Shown: positions 36,641-49,089, counted from the first letter of the stretch. The stretch is 64,000 nucleotides of DNA from Membranipora membranacea (GCA_914767715.1 OU612066.1:4407001-4471000); one strand, 5' to 3'. Program-made: numbers and translations. The notes: generated from the sequence alone by a model not told the origin.

Positions 36641-36656
36641 ATGAAATTTTGTTACC

Positions 36657-38278
36657 ATGCTGATTAACGACATGTTGACGATTTTCTTTTCTTGTGTAAA
36701 AAAATTACTGGGGATGATCGAGGCCTTTCCTGACTTGGAGTACATCGCCAATGGTTTCAGAAATGGGTTCAAACTTGGCCTTTGCCACAGTCCTCAAGTA
36801 GTGGCAACAGTTAAAGAAAAAAGCAGGAACCAAGAACATCTCATAAAACAACTTCACGCCGTAGTAGACTTTGGCCGCATCATTGGACCTTTTGGAAAAC
36901 TTCCCATTCAGGACATTGTGATTTCCCCAATCTATGTCATTCCAAAAGCTAGCTCTGAAAAATGGCGCATGATATTTGATCTATCAGCTCCACACGGAAC
37001 ATCAGTAAATGATAATATTCCCACGCATAACCGTCAGGTTAAATATTGTAACATAAGAGATGTAGTAACACATGTTTTATCACTCAACGAACCAGACCAG
37101 GCCTATTTTGCCAAACTTGATATATCAGATGCATATCGAATGGTTCCCATCACCAAATCAGAATGGCAGTTCTTAGGTATTAAGGTAGATGGCCAATACT
37201 ACATTGATACTAGATAACCTATGGGGGCAGGGAGCAGCTGCAAGATTTTCCAAAGGATAAGTGATATGCTCCGATGGCTCTTCATCACTAAACAAAATCC
37301 CGAATGTTGCATTTTTAACTATCTAGGTGATTTTCTCATTGTTGCCTCTGGGGCAGATGCTTGTAATGATGTGCTCCATAGGATCTTAGGGGTGTGCAGG
37401 GATGTAGAGGTACCTGTTTCTGCACACAAAACAGAAGAAGCTACAAGAACAATTGTCTTTCTAGGGATAGGGATAGATTCTGCACAGGGGAGTCTATTTA
37501 TTCCTCAAGCCAAGGTAGCAGATGCCCTAAATCCCATCAATGCATTTCTATCTAAAGATCGTCAGCGAGTAAAATATTGGCAAAGACTACTAGGTAAACT
37601 TTGCCATCTTTCCCAGATTGTGGTAGCAGGCCGTGCATACCTCAGTAGTGTGTATGGCAGGCTAAAGGGTATCATGTCGTCTGATCAAAATCACATGCGG
37701 CATATATCTTATGAGACCAGATCTGATTTGGTTGTATGGAGAGATTTTCTGTCTTACTTAGCACCCGGTAAACAGTTCCAATATCTTGTGGCAGGGGCTG
37801 TAGACTTCACTCTGGTCACTGATGCTTCAGGATCAATAGGATATGGAGGTTTTTGGGGAAACACCTGGTTCCATGGGATGTGGCCAGATGAACTTTGGAC
37901 AAACTTAAACATCACAGTTCTAGAGCTGTTCCCCATATTCGTAGCAGTGCACATGTGGCAGGAAAAATTTGCAAATTCAGTGGTTGAGGTCAGGACAGAT
38001 AATGGGGCCCCTAGTCTCTATTCTAGAACATCTGTATTGTAAAGATGCTGTTGTGAGAAAGCTACTACGTCTTTTGGCGCTCCTATGCATGCAACAAAAT
38101 ATTCTCCTAGTGGCCAGACATATCCCAGGATTAGAGAACATTGCTGCAGATTTGTTGTCCAGAAATAAAATCAGAGAATTTAAACTCTGTTTTCCCACAA
38201 TGGCTGCCTGTCCAACTAGCTTACCGGTACGCCTGTGTCCAAGTAGGGTAAAAAATATATACTGGTCGGTCGTAAGGT
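36657..38278 (+). pseudogene. Reverse transcriptase-RNase H of the Ngaro/PAT-like element (disabled)
   Basis: RT: PIYVIPKASSEKWRMIFDLS, YFAKLDISDAYRMVPI, a stop (TAA, 37215-37217) just before PMGAGSSCKIFQ, then FNYLGDFLIV where YxDD is expected (first Asp replaced by Gly, codon near 37326), and FLGIGIDSAQG. RNase H follows (LVTDASGSIGYGGFW, VLELFPIFVAV, VRTDN), then a frameshift near 38000 into ILLVARHIPGLENIAADLLS. Confidence 0.9.
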
Positions 38279-38441
38279 GACAAATAATAATATCTATTTT
38301 TCTTTTCTAATCATAAGCACAAAATTGACCTTTGAGCCTCAGGACGTGAAGCGCGGGGGGGGGGGGTGAGAAGGTCAAAGCAAACACATGACATTAATTA
38401 TTATTGTGCAATGTTTATTTTAGAAATATAAGTACGTACTC

Positions 38442-39330
38442 ATGATACATAAAAGATTCCCTGCACTATTTATTTCAGGTCTGAGAGCTAAGGCGAGGGG
38501 CTTCTTAGACAAGTCTTTGTCCGAGGGCTCAAAGAAGTCTTACGCTCGATTTTACAACCAATACAAAATGTTCTGCTCTGAGCACAAGCTCAAAAAATTC
38601 TCTACTTCGTCAATGGAGTTGTGGGTCACAAACCTGGCACAAGAAGGAAAGAAACACAGTGCAATCCTGTCACATGTGTCAGCAGTAAAATTCTTTTGCA
38701 TTAAAAAGAACAGTGAGGTTACCTTTGCTACTCATAAACTAAAGTTAATGTTGAGGGGTATAAAAAAAACCCACAGGGTAGAACTCAAAAGAAAACACAG
38801 GCGATATCTCTTGACCAACTACACACTCTGATCACTAAGGCAGAGCAGGTCTTGTGGAGTATAGATGGGAGGCGCTTTTCTGCAATGGTATCTTGTGTTT
38901 TTATGGATTCTTACGCCCTAGCGAGTATTGTATATCCTCAGCAGGGCATCATATGTCTGTTGGCGATGTGTGTTTTAGCAAGGGTGCCATGGAAGTGCAC
39001 ATTAATTCTTTCAAAAATTCTGCAGAGTCAGCAAGCATTATGATTAAAGCAGTAGGGAAAAAGACATGCCCATTTCGCCTCGTTAAGAGGTATTTAAAAC
39101 GCTTGAAACCCTCCAGAAGCAGCCCTTTGTTTGAAGTCACAACAGCAGAGTCCAGAAAAGAGTTCAGTGATGTCCTAAAGGATTCAAAAATAGAGGGTTG
39201 GGTCACTCCTCACTCACTGAGACGAGGTGGCGCTACCTGGGCTAGCATTCAGGGCTGGTCTGACTCAAGAATAAGATCTTTTGCCAGGTGGTCATCCGAT
39301 GCCTTCAAGAAATATATCTTGATAAACTAA
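38442..39330 (+). pseudogene. Tyrosine recombinase of the Ngaro/PAT-like element (frameshifted)
   Basis: The N-terminal core-binding part is SLSEGSKKSYARFYNQYKMF...WVTNLAQEGKKHSAI; a frameshift near 38820-38860 leads into the catalytic part (GFLRPSEYC, PFRLVKRYLKRLKPS, TPHSLRRGGATW, FARWSSDAFKKYI). HxxR and the final Tyr are present, with the first catalytic Arg probably in FLRPSE. This family lacks DDE integrase and inserts via circular intermediates. Confidence 0.87.
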
Positions 39331-39396
39331 GGTGCAGTTTTGGCAAAACAATTGTTCTGAGCTTGCTAGGTGTGCCTCGCTCAATACAATTGGTTT

Positions 39397-39571
39397 GGTG
39401 TTCATTTGTTCGTCAATTCTGCACCAGATTTAACAACATCTAATACTATGGCAAGTACCCTGTCTGCCAAACAACATATACAGTGGCGTTGATCGTCACT
39501 TTCGGTTACAAATGAGTGAAGCGCCCCATATTTTTTTCCCTATAATATGTTACATTATAAGAAAGAAAAAA
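39397..39571 (+). repeat. B1 split direct repeat of the Ngaro/PAT-like element
   Basis: Nearly identical to B2 at 39916-40090: GGTGTTCATTTGTTCGTCAA to TTACATTATAAGAAAGAAAA. It lies just after the recombinase stop. Confidence 0.92.
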
Positions 39572-39575
39572 TTTT

Positions 39576-39841
39576 AGTACAAAAAAGATTTTTTTCTGCC
39601 CTTATAACACCTTCCCTTGTCTTGGCAATCAGTCCCAAGACATGACAAATAATCCAGGTCAACTGAATAAAAATTTGCCCTCCCTCAACCAACTAAGGAC
39701 AACTTATTGGTAAGGAAAACTTAGAACTACTGTTCTCAGCCAATGATAGGCTTTCTTAGAACTACTGTTCACAGCTACTCACATATTCTTTTTTTCAATC
39801 TACATCCGGTCACCATGCCGGTCTTGAAAGAAAATAAGTCT
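39576..39841 (+). repeat. A2 split direct repeat of the Ngaro/PAT-like element
   Basis: Second copy of A1, one ~37-bp subrepeat shorter. Confidence 0.92.
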
Positions 39842-39915
39842 GTCAATTTCCCTCCCACCTCCCTATCACTAACCTATGTCGTCCATTGTGGAAATGCTAA
39901 CAATTTCCTGGTGAT

Positions 39916-40090
39916 GGTGTTCATTTGTTCGTCAATTCTGCACCAGATTTAACAACATCTAATACTATGGCAAGTACCCTGTCTGCAAAACAACATATAC
40001 AGTGGCGTTGATCGTCACTTTCGGTTACAAATGCGTGAAGCGCCCCATGTTTTTTTCCCTATAATATGTTACATTATAAGAAAGAAAAAA
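39916..40090 (+). repeat. B2 split direct repeat of the Ngaro/PAT-like element
   Basis: Second copy of B1; marks the right end of the element. Confidence 0.92.
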
Positions 40091-40649
40091 TAATATTATA
40101 TTTTGTGTATGCTAAAGGAAGACACTTACTAGAGTATGATATGTACATACTTATCTATGTTTACAATCATTTTTTGATTCAAAAGTTCAACAGCTCAACA
40201 GACTATGCAAGTATTAATAAACCTACATACTTTTCCTCATATTGAGCATTACATATTTCATATTAATTGATATGTGATATAAAGAAAATGCAAGTCAAAA
40301 ATAAATTAAACTGATATGGGTTAACTTGTTACTGGAGGCGGAGGGTTATAAAACATAGTGGCAGTTGTTCTAGTTCAAAAAAAAAACATCGGTGTATGTC
40401 TTCACATTACGTCAATGACTCATATGTGAGATACAGTATCTTTAACATTTAAAATAATATTTCCATGGTTTATCAACCAAAAATGCCATTAATTTATATA
40501 GACCGAATAGAGTGGATATATGTTAATTATAATCAGATGACAATTAAAAGTTACCAAGTTATCATCGATTATGCTGGCCCTAATACTTAAAGTCTCGCCT
40601 CATTCATGTTAAAATCCTCCCGGAGAGCTCCTTGAGTCACATCAAGCTT
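40091..40649. other. Flank between the Ngaro-like element and receptor gene A
   Basis: AT-rich. From about 40540 it aligns with 49697 onward (start of the segmental duplication, 3' UTR of the receptor genes). No other feature is seen. Confidence 0.5.
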
Positions 40650-43600
40650 TTAAACCCCAGACTTCCTGCGCTTTCTTCCAGCTGTTTTTTTACCTTTTGA
40701 CTTGGCCTTTTGAATTTTCTTCAATTGTGCTAAGTTTTCGGTCAGCTGTTTGATCCCCTCTTTCCTAAAATAGCAGGATTTAGATTTATCCAATGGTTGA
40801 GGCTGTATGTTGTAAGTGTGACACATTATATTTGAAACACCGGAAATTGGAATAAAAAGCTAAACATGTTGTGTAAACCGAAGGCCTGACTGCAGATTAT
40901 CACAAAACATCAACCTGTAGTGCTTCCAGAACTATAATGAACTTTGCGAAGCATGTCCAACAGATGCAAAACTCATGTCACCAAATTGGTATGGGTGTTG
41001 AGAAGGGTCTCAATTTGTAATCCGATCCTTTATGTCATGTGAATAGACTGTACCCATGTTTGGAGACTGGAGCCACATGAGACCGTAATCTATGGAGTAC
41101 AGGCAATCAACTTCTTGCATGATAGCTTTAGATGTGGTCAATCAAACTCATTAATACCTGTCGTTGAAGGCAAAACTTTCAACTCAGTAATTTGAAAAAG
41201 AAAGTAAGTGAGAAGAGTGAAGACTCACTTCCCACATCCACAAGTGAGACAGAGACACCAGATGAGGCAGAGAGAAGCAAAGAATGTCCCGACTATGATG
41301 TAACACGTGTTGTAGGTGAAAGTCTTGCCAATTGCGCCAAAATCTAACCATGTACATGTATCTGTGAGAGAAAAGAAAAGATTAAATTATATGCTGTTGA
41401 TTTCTTTCTTTCTTACTTCACTAGATCTTATTTGACCGCTCCATTTGTTGAGGTTACATGGAGTGGCGACCTTACAACCTTGCCCGTCGTAGATGGGCAC
41501 TCTTTTTCAGAGAGGCAGAAGGGGATCTCTATGATGCTTGCAAGCAAATGTAGTCCTCCTTGAGGTATGGTCCTGATCCTAACAGATCTCACTTTTCATT
41601 AAGAATTGATAATAAAATTCAAAACTGATTTAAACAATCACCTTCGCATGGACCAGACTCTGAAGTAGTAGTAACAGCACATCCCAGGAAGTTATAGTAA
41701 GGTTTACTGGAGTCTACTCTGGTACGGTCAACAGAACATTCACGTGATCTCTTCCTTACCCCATAGTCACACTCCGTCCACAATCCCCAGTCACTCCATG
41801 AGGGAGGAATCTCTGTAAGTGCAAGTGCAAGTGCAAGTGCAAGTGCAAGTTTTAAATATCTATCATGAGAAATGATAAATATAGAAAGATAGCTACAGGT
41901 GTGACGATCAAGTGATTTCTCCTCATGTCTCTGATATTAGGATATATGGTGCTTTGGTGTATGGTGTTAGAAGTTGGTAAAAAAAATGCCGTTATAAAGG
42001 TTCGGCGGACAATGTCACAAACCATGCATGCATTAGTTATTGTTTCGATCATACCTTGTAAAACATGGCAATCAAGCATATACAGCATATGGAATCAGCA
42101 GGTCAAAAATCTTTTCCTGGAACAAAATGTCGCCGAACAAACAAGTGGCAGTTAACCATTTTAAGACTTTTTATAACGAAAATTTTATCTAACAGACCTA
42201 ACCTGAGAGCTATCACCAGCATACAATTTTTATCATCTCTGTCATGATAATGTATGTTCATAAAAATACATTCACATTCAAATTTTACCTATTTGACATG
42301 TCCCGTGACCTATGCGCCCACATCGACTTCTGCTTCTTTGTCCTTCTATACACTCTGTCCAGGAAGACCAGTACTCAAAACCGCAATCTTCAAATTAACA
42401 GTGAATATTTTTTTGATGCTGTGATTATTTTTGTTGCCTATAAAGATCTACACGAAGTATTGGAATAATCTTCTTGCGGAATAAGATTGTATAAAAATTA
42501 GATCTTTCAGAATTATCAATATTCTCTTTTGCTTCAAAGTGGTCTATAAAACAACATGCTGATAAGAGTTTTTGTCTTTGAGTATCCCGCAGTTTACCAT
42601 TTGACTATGTTAGGGGTTATCAAGTTCCTTCAAAGGACACAGTAGAAATCCTGACCTAATCATATTTGTTCTTTTTTGCTTCAAATCCTCAAACATTTAT
42701 CTCCATATATGGCCATATATGTATGTATGCTCTGGTGTAACAGTAAACTAAAATAAATGTTATGCAATTGGTTGCCAATAGTGCATAAGAGTAAAAGGAT
42801 TTTTCCACAACATCTGATTACCTTGAACAATAATAATAATTGCATGTTCAGGGTGATGGGTCAGATTTTTTCAGCACTTGCTGTATGTGAAAAAAAGTGA
42901 AGTACAACTTTACAAAGTTTATATAAGCCCAAGGTAAACATACCACATGCAATTTCATCCTTTAGAGGTGCTATCTCATCGCAGCTTTGTGGGTGTGTAG
43001 TAGCAGTTCGCTTCTCTGGCTGAATACACTGTGAATATCTCTGCTTGCGTCCGGTGCTTCCGCTACTGCCTGCTCCATCACAGCCTGACCAGCTACCCCA
43101 GGCTGCCCAAGATGTAGGTGGTCCTACACACAATGACCAGACACAACTCATGAAAGATCCATGCGCAGTATTCCTTATTGTTAAATACCTCCTTCTTCAC
43201 AACTGCCACAACTAATCTTGAGAAGATCATTTTATCCTGTGGTTTATGCTCCTTTCCTGCCGAATATCTCTAGTGAGGTGGGCTTAGCCTGATGTATTTT
43301 GGGGTAAAGACCTCAAGGTTTCAAATTTATTGAAATTTTCATACGGGCAATTAGCATACAACCAGAGCCAAAAAATAAAAATAGCAGCGAGTTGCAATTC
43401 AGTAGCTTGACTCAGGTGGGGAATCTTTGAGAGAGCTTTGGAATATTATAGGATATTTGATAAAATACCCTTATGTATTGGTTTATATCGATAAAGCATT
43501 ATCACTCAGCACTCATCGACTTTTCAAACAGGTAATGATTAGTAGTTTTGAATCATACAATATGACTGGGGCATAAGGCCACCTGACCTATCCCAATTTC

Positions 43601-46600
43601 CGGGGGTGCGGGAGGGGTGGGTGGGTGAGAGAATGAGTTTCTTTCATACTCCGCCGGGGAAAAATGTAACTCTCAGATTAAAAGGTGGTATAATATTCTA
43701 GAATATAAGACTCACTGTATATGCAGCCAGTGTAGCGTTTTGCATCTTGGGTTGTTCCTTTGGTACAGTAGAAGGTATTTCTTTTTACTACGTTTAAAGG
43801 ATTGCTGAGATCTGGCTCGCACTTTCTCCGCTTGTATAATCGATGATCAGAATCACATTTATAATCATGATTCGGAATATCACTCCATACATCACCCCAA
43901 GCTGGTGCTGGACGCTCACTCCTAGCTTAACAAAACAAATTTACAGTTATGTGATGAGAATACATAGTTCATAGGTCTTTGACTGTAATAATTTGTACTT
44001 TTATAAGAGCTAGAAACAGAAAGGACGGAACCTGAATCTAAACTAATGGTGTAGCATAAATAGTAACTTACACATTCTAAATTCACAGATAACTCCTCTG
44101 CCCTTAGCCTCCTTTGTGTGTACTGCACTTCCATCATCTGAATGAAAGTAGTCTGTAGTATCTGAGTCATCACAAGACACCGCATCAATCCAGGCCACAA
44201 CAGAGCTGCCTTGATTGCGCCCGCTGCCTTTATTAAATTGAAGGGTGTTGCAGGTGAATTCGAAATCCTTCAATAGTTTGCCAGCTCGCTCGGTATGTCG
44301 GTGCCTAGTATGCACCCAAGAAAAGTATTGTGCAGTACATCGTGTAAGAGATTAATGTATTTAGGTTGGTCAATTATGTCAATTTACTGAGAAAAAATAA
44401 TGTTGCTCAATTAGATTATTAGTTTTTACATGTGAGCATGCTTGTGCCCCAAAAACAAACTTCTGTGTGTGCGTGTCCCTTTGGTGTGAGGCTATTTTTT
44501 CTGTTGGGCTCCATAAATTAATAATTGTAATGTAGTGTAAACGAACAAAGAGGTAAAAAAAAGGTAGCTAAGATATTACAAGATTAAAATTAGTATACAA
44601 CACTTACTCAAATCTACGCTGATTCAATACCCATTGTACACCACCAAGTGAAGTTTTGAATTCGCCCGCATAGTAAGCTGAAAAATAAGTTTGTGAGAAA
44701 TTATCAATAAATCAAATACTGAGGATCCCTAAGCGGTCGGTCGATCATACTGACACAAAATTTGTGTGAAATCTTCTTTATCATATATATACATAAAACC
44801 GCTGTCTCTGACATGTGTAAATCTATCCATGTATTATTCACTGAACGTTGAAATGTTTTGAACACTGCTTTCAGCATTACCAATGATCATATACAGGGTA
44901 AATCAGTGGCAACCATACCATACCAACCATACCATACCAACCATACCATACCAACCATACCATACCAACCATACCATACCAACCATACCATACCATACCA
45001 TACACTTAGTCTTAATTATTTAATAACTTACATTAATATCATGGTATTTATTTACCTATTATATTATATCAGTGGTAACCATAGACTTATATTTTAATGA
45101 TTGCTAAGATTTATTTATTATTAAGTCTTTCGTGTAAACACAGAGTTTGGTAGTACTCGAAATAAACTTTGACCAACTAAAAATAGACCAGCCTTATCTG
45201 AATTGAAAGAACAAAACTCAAAGTTTGTTTAGAAAAACACAAGGAACAGAAGAACAGACCACTCACATTTGTACTTGAATCCATAGTTTGCCAACTTCTC
45301 ATTATAATATGGTGAAATCACGTATCTCGTAGGGCCATTCGGAAAATCTCGTTTGGCCGCCGCATCAGTAAGGGGCGCTATCTGCTTTCCATCGATTGTA
45401 CTGTACTGGACATAATAATCAATTATCTTCTCCTCAAGAAAGTCCAGCTCACCATTTTGACTGAATGACGCAATGTGTCCATTTACTCTGTGAAAATAAG
45501 GGCTAATTTTAGAACATGGAGACGAAGATATGATACAAAATAGCAGCCTCGAAGTAAGTATTTAAAGACTTACTTTTGAGGATGCTATTTAACTGCGTTG
45601 CCTACTGGACCATTAGGCCTGGTTTTGAATCCCACCTGCATCAAGATTTGATCATCAATTTATCTGTGTAATTATTAGTATTCATAATAGGTTTGACGCT
45701 TGTGACATAGTGTGAGGTTTGCCCGCTGACTCTCAGTGCCTATTGACTGCCATCACCCTTAAAGTTTGAGAGACCATCCATTCGTCAATATTAGGTTTCT
45801 AAAGCTGAAAATTGTTCACATCAGGGAGGCTGCTCACATGATAGAATAGAAGACAGGTAAAAAGATGTGATACAAAATGGCATCCATTTATGACTTGTCC
45901 TTTATCTCGGTTGAAGGTCAAATCTTTGCTTTCTTATATTACATAACCCAAGTCTTACAATTGGCAGTACAGTCTTATGTAGTCTTGTACCATGTAAGCT
46001 GGTTATTTCGAATCCGCTAATTCAAATTTTTGATAATTTAAACATTTCTGCAGGGTGCCTTGGCCATAATTCAAAGATTTTACTGTGAAGAATCAGGCAA
46101 ATTGCAAATTAGCAATTGTATCAATGGTGGCCACCATCTTTGATCCGTTTAGATTGTTGCACTTGATCAAACAGGTGAAATCATCATTATTATCCACAAT
46201 TGCGCACACTTATATTATAAAGTTTAATATTAAGTCTTACTCTTACCATGGGTAAGTGACGTTGTGTACAACAGATACTTCTGACTTTACAAAGTCTTAC
46301 CCAATCTGATAGCTTGTCCTTGATCGAACAGTTAAATTGAGGCACACACACTATATCACTTCAACACTGACTTAGTTCTTAACAAACATCCTGAACAGGC
46401 GGGTTGACCTAATTTAGAATGGGTCACTTCTATTTGAATCATTTCCTTGGCGGGGGGGGGGGGGGGGGGGCTTTAGGTCCAACAGCAACCTAAGTGGATT
46501 TAAATAGAAGAACATGATTCGGTATAACATGATATAGTATAGTTCTTCGTACTGTGCTGTATACCACCATGATGCAATTCGAATATATTTTACTCACTCA

Positions 46601-47261
46601 TGGCACATTTCCTCTGCCTTCCTGTTTGTTAGTTCATCATACACTTTAGAAACAAGATAACATGTTCGGCTAGTGTAGTCCCTTTTTTGTTTGTTGAAGT
46701 AGTATAGTTGATAACTTTCATCTCTCCACGATGAACTTTGTCTCAGAATTCTTTTGTGCTCATCATATTCACAGGGATTCATTGAGGATTTTGGCTCAAA
46801 AACGATTTCACAGACTGCTGGGTGAATTCTACCTACAGAAAACAGGAAATAGACGCTTGATATAGTGGTTGGGTGTGAGAGTTAAATTCAATAGCTTCAA
46901 TTTTGAATTAATGATAAGATAAGATTTATTCCCATATAAATTGCAAATAAATATATTTCCAAAATCCTTCTTCATTTGGTCCATAATGACATAACAAGAA
47001 ATTCGGATCTAGCTTATATTAGGCTTGAAAAAACAGTGCCGATGTAAAAATGATTGAGCAGGCCTTGTGACTGCCCAACAACACTGGGGGGGGGGGGGGG
47101 GGAAGAAAGACAATAAGCAAACAAATTCAAAACAATTCTGTAACCAGACGTTTCTTATTATTATATACCTGATTGATTCAATCATATGATAGAGGACAAG
47201 TGGTGAAAAACTTACCCAGAATGATTGTAATGGTCGCCGAAACAAGAAGCTCGCCATACAT
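40650..47261 (-). CDS. C-type-lectin-like/TSP1 single-pass membrane receptor, copy A (570 aa, 11 exons)
   Basis: Exons 47261-47216, 46832-46598, 45487-45267, 44677-44608, 44304-44072, 43925-43716, 43123-42944, 42387-42289, 41812-41642, 41361-41229 and 40764-40650 (TAA); phases agree throughout. Order: signal peptide (MYGELLVSATITIILG); C-type-lectin-like domain at about residues 70-268 (RTCYLVSKVYDELT, AEEMCHEVNGHIASFS, ELDFLEE ... WIDAVSCDD, GVICEF) with an enlarged middle and no EPN/QPD or WND Ca2+ motif; four TSP1-type modules, one per symmetric phase-1 exon (WGDVWSD; SWAAWGSWSGC; EYWSSWTEC; SWSDWGLWTEC...RKRSREC); TM helix at about 507-528 (YIIVGTFFASLCLIWCLCLT) with CGCGK; basic Lys/Arg tail. 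A cell-surface, probably adhesive or recognition receptor by domain content; the ligand is unknown. Confidence 0.85.
44911..45003. repeat. Minisatellite, 14-bp unit (AACCATACCATACC)n
   Basis: About six tandem copies in an intron of receptor copy A; absent from the matching intron of copy B. Confidence 0.9.
46452..46470 (+). repeat. Poly-G run (~19)
   Basis: Uninterrupted G run in intron 2 of copy A. Further runs lie at 47086-47102 (intron 1) and 47468-47481 (upstream flank); the B unit lacks them. Confidence 0.85.
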
Positions 47262-47804
47262 GTTCAATGTTCAATGTTACACAATCTCATTCCCTGCAGC
47301 AGTACCACCCTAGCAATATGAAAGCTGAAAACAGTTGCATCATGGTACTCATGATGGTGACCTCAGCGTAAAGTTTGTTGTCATGCTGTTTGGTTTGTTA
47401 AAAGCTGGTCGATGAATCTATTAGTCCACATAAAATTGTGAATACATATTTGTCTTGTCTCATGTGGAGGGGGGGGGGGGGTAGTGGTATGGGACCGTAC
47501 TCTCCAGAACAAAGCATCTGGACAATGTTGATTATTTCTGATAGAACACATCCTTGATGTTAGAAGGATGATTAACATTTTTCTTCTTTATAGTATGATT
47601 TCTCTAGTCCAGCAGCCAATTTCAGATATGAAATTTTGCATTGAGCATCAAATCCTAATCAGTAAAAGGGAGCCAGTGGCGGTTTTGTGTTTAACATACC
47701 TAACATACCTAACATACCTAACATACCTAACATACCTAACATACCTAACATACCTAACATCTCAGCAAACCAAAATGGGCTTTATCAAGATATTGGTTGC
47801 TTTA
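47262..47804. promoter_or_regulatory. Head-to-head flank between receptor copy A and the membrane-protein pseudogene
   Basis: Region shared in part with the flank of copy B (57738-58080), including CCTAGCAATATGAAAG and TCTCTAGTCCAGCAGCCAAT blocks. It is likely to contain the receptor promoter; no TATA box is evident. A 9-bp tandem repeat (TAACATACC)n occupies about 47690-47760. Confidence 0.45.
47690..47760. repeat. Nine-bp tandem repeat (TAACATACC)n
   Basis: About eight copies; in one frame it reads Leu-Thr-Tyr repeats, but there is no reason to think it is translated. Confidence 0.9.
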
Positions 47805-48445
47805 ATGACAAGGCTGAAATTTATTGCTGCTTTTTTTAATTACCCTGGCCATATCTGTCCTACCAGTACCAGTCACTGCATGCTACACCAGCAAGTTCGG
47901 GTTGTTCTGAGTGACGGATAACTATAGAAATAACTTATAGAAATTGTGTCACCATTTACATAAAGTAATATCATAATGTCAGCTTATCGGGTGTAGAATA
48001 TAGGTATAATGAGAGATGGTGAAGGCTCCGATAATCTCAATATTATTTAATTTGATAATATCGACTGTGGTCCAAAAGCAATTAGTCTCATTTTAATAAT
48101 TTTTATATTATTAATTCTGTTTATTATTCTGTTTCCAGAATATCAAAGTATGAGCTGTAGATGGGTTCCTGCAGAAACATCGACATTAGGCACTACAGAG
48201 CCATCCACACACTTGCCTAGCGTAAGCCCTGAACTAACAAAAGTGGAATGGAGACAAGCCAGCGGCATCTCAAGAAATGGGTTATCCCTGTCATAACGAT
48301 AGCGTGCCATATTGTTTGGGTTGCATTCGGAGTTGTGTGTTGGCGCTTTAGAAACAGTATAAGTGAAACCCACAATATTAGAACACGGAAGTTCATACAA
48401 CTGAATTCACTGGATGCACTATTAAATTCACTGATATTTGCATAA
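47805..48445 (+). pseudogene. Broken paralogue of the small cysteine-rich membrane protein
   Basis: First block (47805-47910): a signal-peptide-like segment sharing LAISVLPVxVTA with the gene at 31.9 kb, split between frames at a T7 run and ended by TGA at 47908. Second block (from 48139, after TTTCCAG): EYQSMSCRWVP, matching EYLNMSCLWVS of the intact gene, then a Thr/Ser/Pro-rich stalk, a frameshift near 48250 and a TM helix (VIPVITIACHIVWVAFGVVC). The cysteine-rich ectodomain core and the cytoplasmic exons are missing. Orientation and position (head-to-head with receptor copy A) suggest it was part of the duplicated unit. Confidence 0.75.
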
Positions 48446-48777
48446 ATTACGCAAATCCTTGCAGTACCCAGGCTTTCCTAAGACATAATTGCGAATTTAA
48501 AACCTATTCTCATACTGTTTCTGAAAAACAACCTCAAGGGTGGTTCATCAGTTCTGAATGCCTCTATTTTCATGTATTTTTCTGAAAAATGGTTTAATGT
48601 GTCCAGCACTAACTTCATGACTTTTTTTCAATACATTTTCGTGACTACTGACTTCAAATACTGACAGATTATCTATTTTTACACCAATCTTGTTTACCAG
48701 TCATTTTCTTTATAAAAAATGTTGGTTTTGTCATCAATGTTTGTGGAGGTGCTTCAATAATACTGGTGTCACTTTAG

Positions 48778-48872
48778 TACAAGCCCTCAAACTGTGACCG
48801 GATAGCTGGTAGTGGCATTGCGTTATAAACAACTTTCCCATCCGAAGGGAAAGTGGTTGATAATGTTGGCTG
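48778..48872. repeat. Diverged partial copy of the 49090 MITE
   Basis: CTCAAACTGTG...GGTAGTGGCATT...TTATAAACAACTTTCCCATCC, then AAAGTGGTTGATAATG, parallels the left arm and inverted tail of the element at 49090-49284. Confidence 0.6.
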
Positions 48873-49035
48873 TTGGTTAGTCAATTGAGTCCCAATGGAG
48901 GGGTTTTCATGATTAATTGTTCCGGCCCCCAGCACCATTGGGTGAATTTATCTTCTGCCAGTATTGTATTTACATGTTATAGTTATCTTTATATACCAGA
49001 ACTTCATTTGTATTTTTTTGGTTTTGACTTTTTAT

Positions 49036-49069
49036 GTAAATTACTAGCCTGCCCAGGCTAGTAAATTAC
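49036..49069. repeat. 34-bp near-perfect hairpin
   Basis: GTAAATTACTAGCCTG, CC, CAGGCTAGTAAATTAC: 16-bp arms with one mismatched pair, immediately left of the MITE. Confidence 0.85.
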
Positions 49070-49089
49070 TATGTTCATTGGCTCTATGT

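Larger units (their letters stand above)
35961..40090 (+). mobile_element. Ngaro/PAT-like tyrosine-recombinase retrotransposon, decayed
   Basis: The split direct-repeat layout is A1 (35961-36262), coding region, B1 (39397-39571), A2 (39576-39841), B2 (39916-40090), the hallmark of PAT/Ngaro-type DIRS-order elements. The coding region carries a Gag zinc knuckle, RT, RNase H and a tyrosine recombinase with no integrase or protease, as expected. It is inactive as read: a TAA in RT, a frameshift in RNase H, a frameshift in the recombinase and a substituted RT catalytic residue. Confidence 0.9.
40540..47770. repeat. Segmental duplication, unit A
   Basis: Aligns with unit B (about 49697-58080) through exons, introns and 5' flank in the same order. 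Unit A lacks the ~1.17-kb insertion found in B (52975-54150) and the minisatellite at 56.9-57.3 kb, and has poly-G runs that B lacks. Confidence 0.9.

Noticed and set aside
47568-47921. 117-codon plus ORF with Leu-Thr-Tyr repeats
   Set aside because: Spans a 9-bp tandem repeat and the pseudogene signal-peptide block in a non-homologous frame.
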